From positions 1-35,763 of the forward strand of contig CALWDJ010000022.1 of assembly GCA_944376655.1 (NCBI GenBank): DNA of 35,763 bases. The letters are read 5' to 3'. The DNA is from an uncultured Clostridia bacterium. Lineage in GTDB: Bacteria > Bacillota > Clostridia > Oscillospirales > Acutalibacteraceae. The stretch's first letter is position 1, and each line of letters begins with the position of its first letter. Below the pieces are notes generated by a model. That model was not told the DNA's origin. It ran no database searches and saw only the letters and a list, made by a program, of their open reading frames with translations. The position numbers and the translations under genes were made by a program. This document shows, piece by piece, positions 9,101 through 16,529 of the stretch.

Positions 9101-10341
9101 GTACTTGCAATAGGCGTCCAGCTTCCGTACGCGGAAAAGTCTATATCGTTTGCAAGTATATAACTGCCGTCAAGAGGATAATCACTGTTTTTTCCTATCA
9201 GCGAGAGATCGTAAGCATCATACATGGCAATGCTTCCCGCAAAACCGTCAAGCGTTCTGTCGAGTGTTGCGCGCGTTACGGGTCCGTCACCGAAATTACA
9301 CCAGTATTCTGCCGCAAGTCCGATTTCTTCGGGATATACCTTTTTCAATTCTTCTTCCGGCATTCCCGTACCGTCAACCGAGCCGCCGTTGGTGGTGTCT
9401 GAAACAGTCAGTCTGTCGCTGTTATAGTAGCAGTTTATAAAATAATTCAAATTAGTGGGATATGTGGCGTTGTTTGGATTTAATCCGAAAATACCGCTGC
9501 AATAATTCATATCGCTCGTCATATGCTGAGACATATCTATGGTTCCGTTAAAAAGACAGTTTTCGGCGGTCACATAGCCGCGCCACGCGCGTCCGACAAA
9601 GCCTCCTACGCCGAACTGAATATTACCCTCGGACGTACATCCTGCTGTAATTTGAGCGTCCGAATAGCAGTTGTTGAGCTTTGCCTGGATTCCCTGACCT
9701 GCTATTGAGCCCACTCCGGACGGATTGTCCTTATTGCCGGAAAACGCCTTTACAGTGCTTTCAATTACCGAAACATTGCTGATCACTGCCCCGCCTTCGT
9801 TCGCGGTATGACCCACAAGTATGCCGGCATCTACCGTAACGCCGGCATATACATTTATATGGCAATCCTTAAAAACTATATTATTGAAGTATGCGGTCTT
9901 ATTTACGCCGTCAACCTTTGCGGCGGCACAGCTGAAAAGTCCTACCGCCGCGCTGGAATAGTTGGAACCGCTTATATTCATTCCGCTTATTGTGTGTCCG
10001 TTTCCTTCAAGGGTCCCGACAAAAGCCGTATCGGCGTTATATATCATAGTTACCGCTCCGCCCTCGCTTACGGAAGACTTGCTGCACAGAGGCGTCCAGT
10101 TTTCGTACACGGACAGATCGATATCATCGGCAAGCGAATATATGCCGTCTCTCGGAAAACTGTCAGATGTTCCGATAGCCGCAAGTTCCTCAGGCGTTGA
10201 GATCAGTATTGTAGTGCCGTCGGTGTCATAGACAGGCGTCAGGGTCACGGCAGCAGCCGGAAAAGCAGATGCCAGCGGTGACAGCAGAACGCAAAGAGAG
10301 GCGATAATTGCCGGAATTTTGGTTTTGAATGTGTTTTTCAT
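6121..10341 (-). CDS. Secreted 3xGLUG - dockerin - CE2-type esterase
   Basis: An exported multidomain protein of 1406 residues. ATG at 10341 is chosen over the GTG at 10350 because AGGAGT abuts the GTG and is correctly spaced for the ATG; it starts MKNTFKTKIPAIIASLC, a clear signal peptide. Three similar modules of about 330 residues follow, each opening like LADDIDLSGYSSWTPIGG and carrying GLUG-type pieces (GNGHTISGM, FNGGGHTLTG, GNGHKITGM). At about 1020-1085 comes a type I dockerin with two calcium loops (DVNEDGKTDIKDM and NLDGSDEVDAIDL). The C-terminal 320 residues are a jelly-roll plus SGNH hydrolase as in CE2 esterases: FYGDSITAGDG, NLGTNDRDV, and GGNHPNAKGH with the catalytic His. It is probably docked to a cohesin scaffold or cell surface, deacetylating glycan. 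The dockerin sits internally, not terminally. Confidence 0.9.
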   Translation of the reverse strand: MKNTFKTKIPAIIASLCVLLSPLASAFPAAAVTLTPVYDTDGTTILISTPEELAAIGTSDSFPRDGIYSLADDIDLSVYENWTPLCSKSSVSEGGAVTMIYNADTAFVGTLEGNGHTISGMNISGSNYSSAAVGLFSCAAAKVDGVNKTAYFNNIVFKDCHINVYAGVTVDAGILVGHTANEGGAVISNVSVIESTVKAFSGNKDNPSGVGSIAGQGIQAKLNNCYSDAQITAGCTSEGNIQFGVGGFVGRAWRGYVTAENCLFNGTIDMSQHMTSDMNYCSGIFGLNPNNATYPTNLNYFINCYYNSDRLTVSDTTNGGSVDGTGMPEEELKKVYPEEIGLAAEYWCNFGDGPVTRATLDRTLDGFAGSIAMYDAYDLSLIGKNSDYPLDGSYILANDIDFSAYGSWTPIASTVKTSDNDIKAEAFTGVFNGGGHTLTGIEISVTGSVAYAGLFGAVSDAEICNLIIRDSTVRAVANDAGGNKRTYAGALAGIGYSDGFGKVENVAVYDTSVIAETYNSGNPSLSGGLFGILISEVDIKNCYVAADVSAKYTGSGESLQVAAGGLAGGAYNGKFNAEDSVFTGTLSTVYYGSDITEPTAAYDRRNSLLGGNSRGWSNSAYDNTGTASQKNCWYPDTVSTNPDNPRGLDGSSISYGEFKAAKPAELGLSSMYWDNYSNGPELKIIAGKAELPGFEGYTVISDADELAAIGVHSLYPLSGKYVLADDIDLSGYSSWTPIGGSSSFNENNAFSGIFDGNGHKITGMTVVSAENAARSQAAMFGSVSGAQIKNLVFENCTVQAAASNYVFAAVVAGYSDKAKTYFSNILIRDSSVTAQTGNADMESGIGSLVGGGSEVSVSNCYSDADITGICTDSGTGLFGAAGFIGYMWRGTAEADGCIFNGTIDMQIPDDTVFAYANGIMGLNKQQIILGDGNSVIYDTEGNIVMDPLYPTNSAYFKNCYYNSDKLTVSDRTNGGAVDGTALTENQMSLYSTDRLQLDREYWVNTYAQPELVIGGGTRYTASDVNEDGKTDIKDMIRLKKYLSGISAPISLIAANLDGSDEVDAIDLAVMKQLMLIGSNKVTVDPSDTTNAVSYIGKTVSENNCVIMDWSYTGYKFSIIAEGNITADFAFSQTNPSFDYARVAVTVDGDEKNRKVLNISGERREYIIAEDLPSGLHTVEVVKLTERTKGTVYAYEFDFCGILLTDNTAEDMPAIDFYGDSITAGDGAVGNDRTNTGLLEGQDVTATYAVKTADLLGASARISAQSGIKTMNAASLFSEKWDYAANKTDLVVINLGTNDRDVVAGTNEDAAAAGITEEKAITDILTLARQNYPESPIVWVYGMMGNPIEDSIRPVVEAFGAKDGNVWYMTLPANTDGGGNHPNAKGHTTAAEALADFIKSNVTSSVF

Positions 10342-10406
10342 TTTGCGCACTCCTTCTGTTTTTTTATAAAATCAGTTTCAGATAAATGCTGTGTGGACGA
10401 AGTCGG

Positions 10407-11306
10407 TCAATCCAGTCTTCCTCTTGTATCGGTAAAGTACCTAAGATATTCGCCGAGAAATTGCACGGCGGCTTCCATTTTGCCCCCGAACGGCAGGTTA
10501 AGCTCGTAATTATAATAGCCGTCATAGCCTATCTCATCAAGGGCATCGAAAACCTCCGGCCATTTTATAAGTCCCTGCTTCGGGAACACGTGCTGGTCGT
10601 ATCCTCCGGTGTTATCCTGAAGATGCAGAAGCTCTATTCTTTTCCCGAACATTCTTATAAATCCGGCGGGACCTATAAAGCCGCCGCCCACTCCCGTGTT
10701 GGTATGGCCGCTGTCAAAGCAGAACGCCTTGTTTTCGGTATCCAAATCCTCATATTCGCGCATCATTTTGTTCTGGTCCGTGAAATGGTCATATCCGAAG
10801 ACACCGCCCACCTTGACTCCGCCGAAGCTCTCAAGCGCTATCTTTACCCCGTATTCTTCAGCGTACGGAATAAGCTGCGCATACATCTTCTGATTCGCTT
10901 CGTGCATCTTCCGGTCAGGCACAGCCCAGCCCCACTGGTAGGTTGATATGCAGTGCACGACGCTGTACTTGCATCCGAGTATTGACGCGGCTTTGAGCGC
11001 TCTTTCGGCGCGCGGAAACAGCACCCTTTGGTTATACTCCTCATCAGGCGTGTAGGCGCCGGAAAGGTTATGCGTCTGCGCTATCGCAATTCCGAGCTCT
11101 CCTGCCTTATCCCTGATTTTTGTGAAATATTCGGTCAGCTGATCGTCGTCCATAACAAAAATATTCGGCAGCACACCGTGGTCATAGCAGTTCAGCGACA
11201 GATCAACACCGTCAAAGCCCGCCTCTGCCGCAATGCGCAGCGCCTCCTCATCTCCGAAACGAACCTGAAGCCTGTTTGTTGAAATACTGATTTTTGAATC
11301 TGACAT
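10407..11306 (-). CDS. Sugar phosphate isomerase/epimerase-type TIM barrel (copy A)
   Basis: A 299-residue cytoplasmic protein of the xylose-isomerase-like TIM-barrel (AP-endonuclease 2) superfamily. Metal-binding residues expected of the family are present: Glu159 (ALESFGG), Asp198 and His201 (FDSGHTN), His228 and Asp231 (LHLQDNTGG), and Glu268 (NYELNL). It likely interconverts, epimerises or otherwise processes a sugar or sugar acid from the imported glycan; the exact reaction cannot be read from sequence. ATG at 11306 follows GAGGGG. It is nearly identical to the gene just upstream (11473-12372), differing mainly in residues 39-75 and at the extreme C-terminus. The middle 543 bp are identical at DNA level, pointing to recent duplication or gene conversion. 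Confidence 0.88.
   Translation of the reverse strand: MSDSKISISTNRLQVRFGDEEALRIAAEAGFDGVDLSLNCYDHGVLPNIFVMDDDQLTEYFTKIRDKAGELGIAIAQTHNLSGAYTPDEEYNQRVLFPRAERALKAASILGCKYSVVHCISTYQWGWAVPDRKMHEANQKMYAQLIPYAEEYGVKIALESFGGVKVGGVFGYDHFTDQNKMMREYEDLDTENKAFCFDSGHTNTGVGGGFIGPAGFIRMFGKRIELLHLQDNTGGYDQHVFPKQGLIKWPEVFDALDEIGYDGYYNYELNLPFGGKMEAAVQFLGEYLRYFTDTRGRLD
10519..11061. repeat. 543-bp exact repeat, copy A (partner at 11585-12127)
   Basis: Compared base by base, 10519-11061 is identical to 11585-12127 (offset 1066). Differences begin immediately outside: 10518 G versus T, and 11062 G versus C. The flanking parts of the two genes are clearly diverged. The identity block is internal to both TIM-barrel genes. 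Confidence 0.95.
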
Positions 11307-11386
11307 ATTAAATTTCCCCTCGCTTTATTTTAGAAAACACAGACCATCTGCAAAACATGGCCGCTGCCGGAACGAAACTCTGAAAC

Positions 11387-11398
11387 GCAAAATTTTGC
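11387..11398. promoter_or_regulatory. 12-bp perfect palindrome between the two TIM-barrel genes
   Basis: GCAAAATTTTGC is a perfect inverted repeat in the 166-bp spacer (11307-11472) upstream of copy A. Its size and form would suit an operator half-site pair, but no convincing promoter was found beside it and AT-rich palindromes arise by chance. The spacer otherwise holds a 7-bp stem-loop at 11460-11479 overlapping the stop of copy B, without a T-tract. Confidence 0.25.
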
Positions 11399-11472
11399 AA
11401 GATACGGATTTATTTATTCGACTATTTCAGCCGCTTTATACGGCAAGTCCGCTTCCTTATGACTGAAGCCGA

Positions 11473-12372
11473 TCAGTCAAGCCTGCCCTTTGTATCTGTA
11501 AAGTATCTCAGGTATTCGCCGAGAAATCTGACAGCCGCCTCCATCTTTCCGCCGAACGGAAGGTTAAGCTCATAATTATAATATCCGTCATAGCCTATCT
11601 CATCAAGGGCATCGAAAACCTCCGGCCATTTTATAAGTCCCTGCTTCGGGAACACGTGCTGGTCGTATCCTCCGGTGTTATCCTGAAGATGCAGAAGCTC
11701 TATTCTTTTCCCGAACATTCTTATAAATCCGGCGGGACCTATAAAGCCGCCGCCCACTCCCGTGTTGGTATGGCCGCTGTCAAAGCAGAACGCCTTGTTT
11801 TCGGTATCCAAATCCTCATATTCGCGCATCATTTTGTTCTGGTCCGTGAAATGGTCATATCCGAAGACACCGCCCACCTTGACTCCGCCGAAGCTCTCAA
11901 GCGCTATCTTTACCCCGTATTCTTCAGCGTACGGAATAAGCTGCGCATACATCTTCTGATTCGCTTCGTGCATCTTCCGGTCAGGCACAGCCCAGCCCCA
12001 CTGGTAGGTTGATATGCAGTGCACGACGCTGTACTTGCATCCGAGTATTGACGCGGCTTTGAGCGCTCTTTCGGCGCGCGGAAACAGCACCCTTTGGTTA
12101 TACTCCTCATCAGGCGTGTAGGCGCCGCAAAGATTATGCGTCTGCGCAACGACTATCCCAAGCTCATCGGCTCTGTTCCTTATCCCTGTGAAATACTCCG
12201 TAAGCTGACGGTCGTCCATTGCATAGATATCCGGCAGAACTCCTTTGGCATGACCTTCGAGAGACAGATCCACGCCGTCAAATCCCGCCTCTGCCGCAAT
12301 GCGCAGCGCCTCCTCATCACCGAAACGCACCTGAAGCCTGTTTGTGGAAATACTGATTTTTGAATCTGACAT
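11473..12372 (-). CDS. Sugar phosphate isomerase/epimerase-type TIM barrel (copy B)
   Basis: The 299-residue paralogue of the gene at 10407-11306, with the same superfamily and metal-binding residues (Glu159, Asp198, His201, His228, Asp231, Glu268). It differs in residues 39-75 (for example LEGHAKGVLPDIYAMDD in place of LNCYDHGVLPNIFVMDD) and at position 82 (Cys for Ser). The variable stretch lies before the first metal ligand, a region that in this fold often shapes the substrate pocket, so the two may differ in specificity. ATG at 12372 follows AAAGGGG. It lies 83 bp after the permease gene, and a small hairpin (12402-12416) stands just ahead of the ribosome binding site. Confidence 0.88.
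   Translation of the reverse strand: MSDSKISISTNRLQVRFGDEEALRIAAEAGFDGVDLSLEGHAKGVLPDIYAMDDRQLTEYFTGIRNRADELGIVVAQTHNLCGAYTPDEEYNQRVLFPRAERALKAASILGCKYSVVHCISTYQWGWAVPDRKMHEANQKMYAQLIPYAEEYGVKIALESFGGVKVGGVFGYDHFTDQNKMMREYEDLDTENKAFCFDSGHTNTGVGGGFIGPAGFIRMFGKRIELLHLQDNTGGYDQHVFPKQGLIKWPEVFDALDEIGYDGYYNYELNLPFGGKMEAAVRFLGEYLRYFTDTKGRLD
11585..12127. repeat. 543-bp exact repeat, copy B (partner at 10519-11061)
   Basis: Identical over its whole length to 10519-11061. See the partner entry for the boundary bases. Confidence 0.95.
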
Positions 12373-12423
12373 ATTACATTTCCCCTTTATTTATTTTGAA
12401 AACAGAACCCTTCTGTATAAAAA

Positions 12424-12445
12424 AACGATAAAACCCCCGGTTTAT
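12424..12445 (-). terminator. Weak hairpin with T-tract after the second permease pair
   Basis: On the minus strand AAACC-GGG-GGTTT is followed by TATCGTTTTTTT. The stem has only five pairs. It lies shortly after the stop of the permease gene at 12456 and might attenuate readthrough into the TIM-barrel genes. Weak support. Confidence 0.3.
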
Positions 12446-12455
12446 ATTAAAAAAA

Positions 12456-13388
12456 TCATTCGCCCGCTATTCCTGTCATTTCAACGCTCTGCATAAATTT
12501 ACGCTGTAATATAAGATACAAAAGCAGCAGCGGCAAAATTGAAAGAAAAGTTCCGGCAAGCGTTACCGCCTCATTGAGGCGGTCGACCTCATTCAAAGCG
12601 TCAGCTGCGCCGTAAAGTGCTGTATACCGGTCAGTGAAAATTCCGAGCTGCATCGGAAGAGTTTTGATCTTTTCGCCGAAAAACATAGTGGACTGTGACG
12701 TCTCGTTCCAGTACCACACAAATGAAGCGACCGCAGATAGCACCGTAGCCGGTACAGCGGTCGGCAGCGCAATCTGGTAAAAAATCCGGAATCTTGAGCA
12801 TCCGTCTATCTCGGCCGCCTCATCGAGAGCTTTCGGATAGCTTGCGAAAAACTGATAATAAATCAGAATAAATATCGCGCTTTTCAGTCCCTGTCCGAGC
12901 ACAGCTGGAAGATATGACGGCAGAATCGTATTCAGTATCCCATATGAATGGTAAAGCACGTATCTCGGAATTTTCGTGACCTGATCCGGTATGAGGAAGG
13001 TGGAAATTATGAGAACCATCCAAAGCGTTTTTCCTTTTATGCGGAATCTTGCAAGTCCAAAGCCGATAAACGACGTCACCGTTACCTGGAGCACGGTAGG
13101 ACCTGCGCTCATCAGGACCGAATTAAGGAAGCTGGTGAAAAAATCAAGCGTTTCTATTGCCTTCCGGTAGTTTCCCCAGTAAATCTCTCTCGGCACCCAG
13201 TTCACCGAAACGTCCGCAAGCTCATCAGGTGAGAGTATGCTGTTCACCATCATATAGAGTATCGGATATATGAATACAAAGCCTATGCCAATAAGAAGCA
13301 TAAGTATAACAGCCAAAGGAAGAATACCCATTTTTTCATTTGTACCCAATATCCGTTTTCTGGCTCTTATAAATGCCGATTTATTCAT
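12456..13388 (-). CDS. Carbohydrate ABC transporter permease, MalG-like
   Basis: A 310-residue inner-membrane permease of the CUT1 sugar-import class. The frame is open further upstream, but ATG at 13388 has a good ribosome binding site (AGGGAGAAG) and makes an ATGA overlap with the preceding permease, so it is taken as the start. Six hydrophobic segments are visible, beginning with MGILPLAVILMLLIGIGFVF. The cytoplasmic EAA loop reads DEAAEIDGCSRFRIFYQIAL, the contact site for the ATPase. It pairs with the permease encoded directly upstream. No ATPase gene is in the window, so energy presumably comes from a shared MsmX/MsiK-type protein. Confidence 0.92.
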   Translation of the reverse strand: MNKSAFIRARKRILGTNEKMGILPLAVILMLLIGIGFVFIYPILYMMVNSILSPDELADVSVNWVPREIYWGNYRKAIETLDFFTSFLNSVLMSAGPTVLQVTVTSFIGFGLARFRIKGKTLWMVLIISTFLIPDQVTKIPRYVLYHSYGILNTILPSYLPAVLGQGLKSAIFILIYYQFFASYPKALDEAAEIDGCSRFRIFYQIALPTAVPATVLSAVASFVWYWNETSQSTMFFGEKIKTLPMQLGIFTDRYTALYGAADALNEVDRLNEAVTLAGTFLSILPLLLLYLILQRKFMQSVEMTGIAGE

Positions 13389-14257
13389 TTGCTCTTCTCC
13401 CTTGAAAATAGATAAAACAGCAGCCACACCGCACCGATAATCAACATTATCACAATAAAAACAATCCATGACATTGCAGATGAAAGACTGTATATTCTTC
13501 CTGCGTCATCAAAAATTCTGGTTGTTATTCGCTGATTTACGGCATTATTTGAGTAATTTGCCAGATCGATTATCGTGTAAAGCGTGCATATCACCGCGAG
13601 CGTTTTTGTATGCGGAAGCGTTATCTTCCAGAATTTTTCCCATGTCCCTGCACCGTCTATTGCGGCGGCCTCATAAAGGTTCGGATTTATTTTTTGAAGA
13701 CCGGCAAGGAAAATCAGTATTTGAACACCTGAAAACCACATTATCAAAATTATATTGTCAAGTATATAAACCGACGGTGATTTAAGAGTATCGGGAAGTG
13801 AATTAAGAAACTCATATATTTGAGGGATCGCATCCGAAAAGCTTACAGTGTATTTTGAAAGAAGCGTACTTATAACAGGTCCGCTCATTATTATTACGGG
13901 AAAAAAGTAAATTGCTCTGAATATCCCCCTTCCCCTGAATTTATTGTTCAGCAGAACCGAAACAATAAGTGAAAGAACAACAATGACCGGAGTAAAGCAG
14001 AATATAAAAAACAGCGTTTTCCCGAGATCTATGGTAAATCCGGGATCAACATTCAGCGCCTGGTCATAATAATATAGACCGCGCCATGATAGCTTTATAC
14101 TGCTGCCTGTTATTTTAACCGCTGAAAAGCTCATTGCTACCGAATAAAGAACCGGATAAAGGGTAACGGTTAAAAAGCCGATTATCCAGGGTGCGAGAAA
14201 GGCGTATCCGGCAAGCTGCTCACGTGCGGCAAAGGATAAATGTCTTTTATTTTTCAT
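13385..14257 (-). CDS. Sugar ABC transporter permease, MalF/UgpA-like
   Basis: A 290-residue inner-membrane permease beginning with a short basic cytoplasmic segment (MKNKRHLSFAAREQL) and six hydrophobic segments. The EAA loop is YEAAAIDGAGTWEKFWKITL. It overlaps the next permease gene by 4 bp (ATGA) and the preceding DUF5696-like gene by 11 bp, so all three are translationally coupled. With the next gene it forms the second permease pair of the locus. Its dedicated solute-binding protein is not adjacent; the candidates are the two solute-binding proteins further upstream, at 20361-23288 and 26380-27864. Confidence 0.92.
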   Translation of the reverse strand: MKNKRHLSFAAREQLAGYAFLAPWIIGFLTVTLYPVLYSVAMSFSAVKITGSSIKLSWRGLYYYDQALNVDPGFTIDLGKTLFFIFCFTPVIVVLSLIVSVLLNNKFRGRGIFRAIYFFPVIIMSGPVISTLLSKYTVSFSDAIPQIYEFLNSLPDTLKSPSVYILDNIILIMWFSGVQILIFLAGLQKINPNLYEAAAIDGAGTWEKFWKITLPHTKTLAVICTLYTIIDLANYSNNAVNQRITTRIFDDAGRIYSLSSAMSWIVFIVIMLIIGAVWLLFYLFSREKSK

Positions 14258-16529
14258 TCACCGCACCCCCTTCGGTAAGCAGATATCCTGACGCAGGTAT
14301 CGTTAATTCTCCCGTATTATAATCCTTACTCATATAATTGACATAAATACTGACACCATTATCGTAATCGGTTCTCACCACGCCCTCAGATATTACGGTA
14401 TGTGCAGTTATTCTGCTTCCTTCAGTCCTACCGAGCGCCGAACTGACCTCTTTGTACACTTCCTTCAATGTGGGATACCAATCGTCAAAGTTTATGGAAA
14501 AATAATCTACAAGCGGCGTATCCTGCAAAGAATAATTATCCGCGTGCGCAACTATGAATGACGGATAAGCGCCGAATTCTATCATTTTAAGAATATCGCT
14601 TGAGGAATATCCGCTCTGATTGGCAAACGGTGCGTAATAATCTACGGACCCTTTTAGAACTATCTGCAAAAAAGGAACTGTATCAGTTTCATAAAGATAC
14701 TGACTGTTGTTCATAGGCATATCGAAATAATCCGATGTATATTTCCAGCAGTACATATTTGGATTTGAAAGCGATATTTGCTGTTCTGAGGAGGCAAGTC
14801 TTTCGGTGATTCCTTCTGCGAAGGCGCTTCTGCTATATTCGGCATTAGTGGTATAATCCGAATAAAGCCTGTATCCTATCTGCCCGTAATAGAAATCAAA
14901 ATCCGCCAGCTTTTCAGAATACTTTTCAATCGTTTTAAACAGCTCTTTAACCTTAAGAACGTAATAATTCGCAAACATTGCCGACGGGTTAGATCTTGAA
15001 AAAACGGCAAACTGTTTTGAAATCTGGAGCGCCGCCTGTTTCTGCGTGCTGATTTGCCGCTCGTTGGCGGTCGTTATATTACTTGCAAGATAGAATTTTC
15101 CGCCGGAAGATTTCAGTTTATCCGCGAGGCCGGAAAAATCAGACTGTGTTCCGACACTCCCCTGAAATCTGACCGTGCCGTAATCCGAACCGTTTATTCC
15201 TTTTTTCTGCCATCCGTCGAAAACCATTGTGATATCAGCGATACCGTCGGAATTTATCCGTTCGACAAAATCATATGCCTGTGAAAGATCTGTAAGCGTA
15301 CGTGTATAATCAAACAAGGTACCGTCGGCAATTTCAGCACCGATAACATAAAGTCCGAGAGGTATATCGCCTGAATCTCCGCTGCTGCGGGGAAGCAGAC
15401 TGTCAGCCTCAAGCAGCCCACGGTAACGTACCGCCATTCCTGAGTACGACGCCTCCTCACCGCTCAGAAAATAAAGCGTAATACGTGGGTTGACGGTATT
15501 TTTTTCTGCCTGAGGGCGGTAAACACCTGTGTTTTTATCTACGGTATGCGTATACATCCGCCGATAGTCGAACACCGCTGTTACCCAGCTGTAATCGGTA
15601 GTTACTCCCGCAGGAGTAGCATTTATGCTTGCGTATTCCTCCCCATTCTCAATAACACTCATAACGGCATTGCAGCCCGCACCGTGAACAACTCCGAATA
15701 CCGGTGCGGTTATCTGTCCCGATTCCGCGAGATAATCATTGGGTCTCGTAGACACAAGATCGTTCACATGAGTGAGCTGGTCAATACCCATATCCTGACC
15801 GTATACCCGCTGTGAATAGCCGCTTATATATGAAGAACTTTCACTGAAGCGCATAAGCGCGCCGCAGCCGTCCGGTATAAATATGTAACCGTCGATTTCA
15901 TTCTCTTTGGCGGCTCCGAAAAACGGAAGGAAATAGACCGACTTCAGCATATAATCCTTTTTTTCTTTTATACTGCTGTCTTTAAGCTCCAATGTTATAC
16001 TGTCGTCATTCAGCCGCAGCGAAAACTCAAAAGAAATTCCCTGTTTCTGTAGATTCACCGAAAAATCAGCGCCTCTGCCGCTCCATTTTTCGGTTACTTT
16101 AATCCCGGAATCGGCAAGTGACATTTTGGTGGTGTTGTATTTTGCGTCATAATACTCAAAAGTACATATGGCGTTCGCAACAGCGCTCCATTTTTTGTTC
16201 AGCCCGTCCACCTTGTCTTCGGGAATTGAGCCCCAAATATATCCGGAGAGCTTATCCCTCACACGAAGACCGCGTACCTCCTTACGGTACCAAAGCTCAA
16301 GACGGCCGTTTTCCGCCATTTTCTCATATCCGTCGGTGCCGAGGATATTTTCCGCCACTTTTCCGCTTTCCGGTCTGGCATGACGGTTTGAGCGTATTTC
16401 AAGCACCGATGTATCAGGCGTTATAAAACTCTGCTGCGCTCTGCGCAACGCGGTAGATGGCGCAATCAGCATAACGGCTAACACCGTAACACAAGCGGTC
16501 AGCCGCAAAATACGTTTATTCAACCGCAC
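14247..16529 (-). CDS. Exported DUF5696-like protein of glycan-transport locus
   Basis: A 760-residue protein with an N-terminal signal or anchor segment (RLTACVTVLAVMLIAPSTA). It resembles, from memory, DUF5696 proteins, which Firmicutes encode beside sugar ABC permeases and YIP1-family proteins; no function is established. After a beta-rich first half (to about 385), residues 390-700 look like a TIM barrel of glycosidase type: IADITMVFDGWQKKGI (Asp438), FYLASNITT, FDFYYGQIGYRLYSDY, and MPMNNSQYLYETDTVPFLQI. This suggests a glycan-binding protein or an unrecognised glycoside hydrolase. GTG at 16529 is supported by GGGGAGG nine bases upstream and overlaps the previous gene by 14 bp. It is coupled to the NHL/YIP1 gene before it and the permease pair after it. 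Confidence 0.75.
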   Translation of the reverse strand: MRLNKRILRLTACVTVLAVMLIAPSTALRRAQQSFITPDTSVLEIRSNRHARPESGKVAENILGTDGYEKMAENGRLELWYRKEVRGLRVRDKLSGYIWGSIPEDKVDGLNKKWSAVANAICTFEYYDAKYNTTKMSLADSGIKVTEKWSGRGADFSVNLQKQGISFEFSLRLNDDSITLELKDSSIKEKKDYMLKSVYFLPFFGAAKENEIDGYIFIPDGCGALMRFSESSSYISGYSQRVYGQDMGIDQLTHVNDLVSTRPNDYLAESGQITAPVFGVVHGAGCNAVMSVIENGEEYASINATPAGVTTDYSWVTAVFDYRRMYTHTVDKNTGVYRPQAEKNTVNPRITLYFLSGEEASYSGMAVRYRGLLEADSLLPRSSGDSGDIPLGLYVIGAEIADGTLFDYTRTLTDLSQAYDFVERINSDGIADITMVFDGWQKKGINGSDYGTVRFQGSVGTQSDFSGLADKLKSSGGKFYLASNITTANERQISTQKQAALQISKQFAVFSRSNPSAMFANYYVLKVKELFKTIEKYSEKLADFDFYYGQIGYRLYSDYTTNAEYSRSAFAEGITERLASSEQQISLSNPNMYCWKYTSDYFDMPMNNSQYLYETDTVPFLQIVLKGSVDYYAPFANQSGYSSSDILKMIEFGAYPSFIVAHADNYSLQDTPLVDYFSINFDDWYPTLKEVYKEVSSALGRTEGSRITAHTVISEGVVRTDYDNGVSIYVNYMSKDYNTGELTIPASGYLLTEGGAVNEK

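Noticed and set aside
10386-10946. + strand open frame (186 codons) opposite TIM-barrel copy A, with a similar one opposite copy B
   Set aside because: It appears twice only because the DNA itself is duplicated. The minus strand carries conserved metal-binding residues, and the + frame shows no family features.
11460-11479. TGACTGA/TCAGTCA stem-loop at the end of TIM-barrel copy B as a terminator
   Set aside because: No T-tract follows on the minus strand and the stem overlaps the stop codon.
12402-12416. Hairpin ACAGAA-CCC-TTCTGT as a terminator before TIM-barrel copy B
   Set aside because: It is short with a poor T-tract and lies just ahead of the ribosome binding site. It could be a leader stem-loop, but support is too thin to call.
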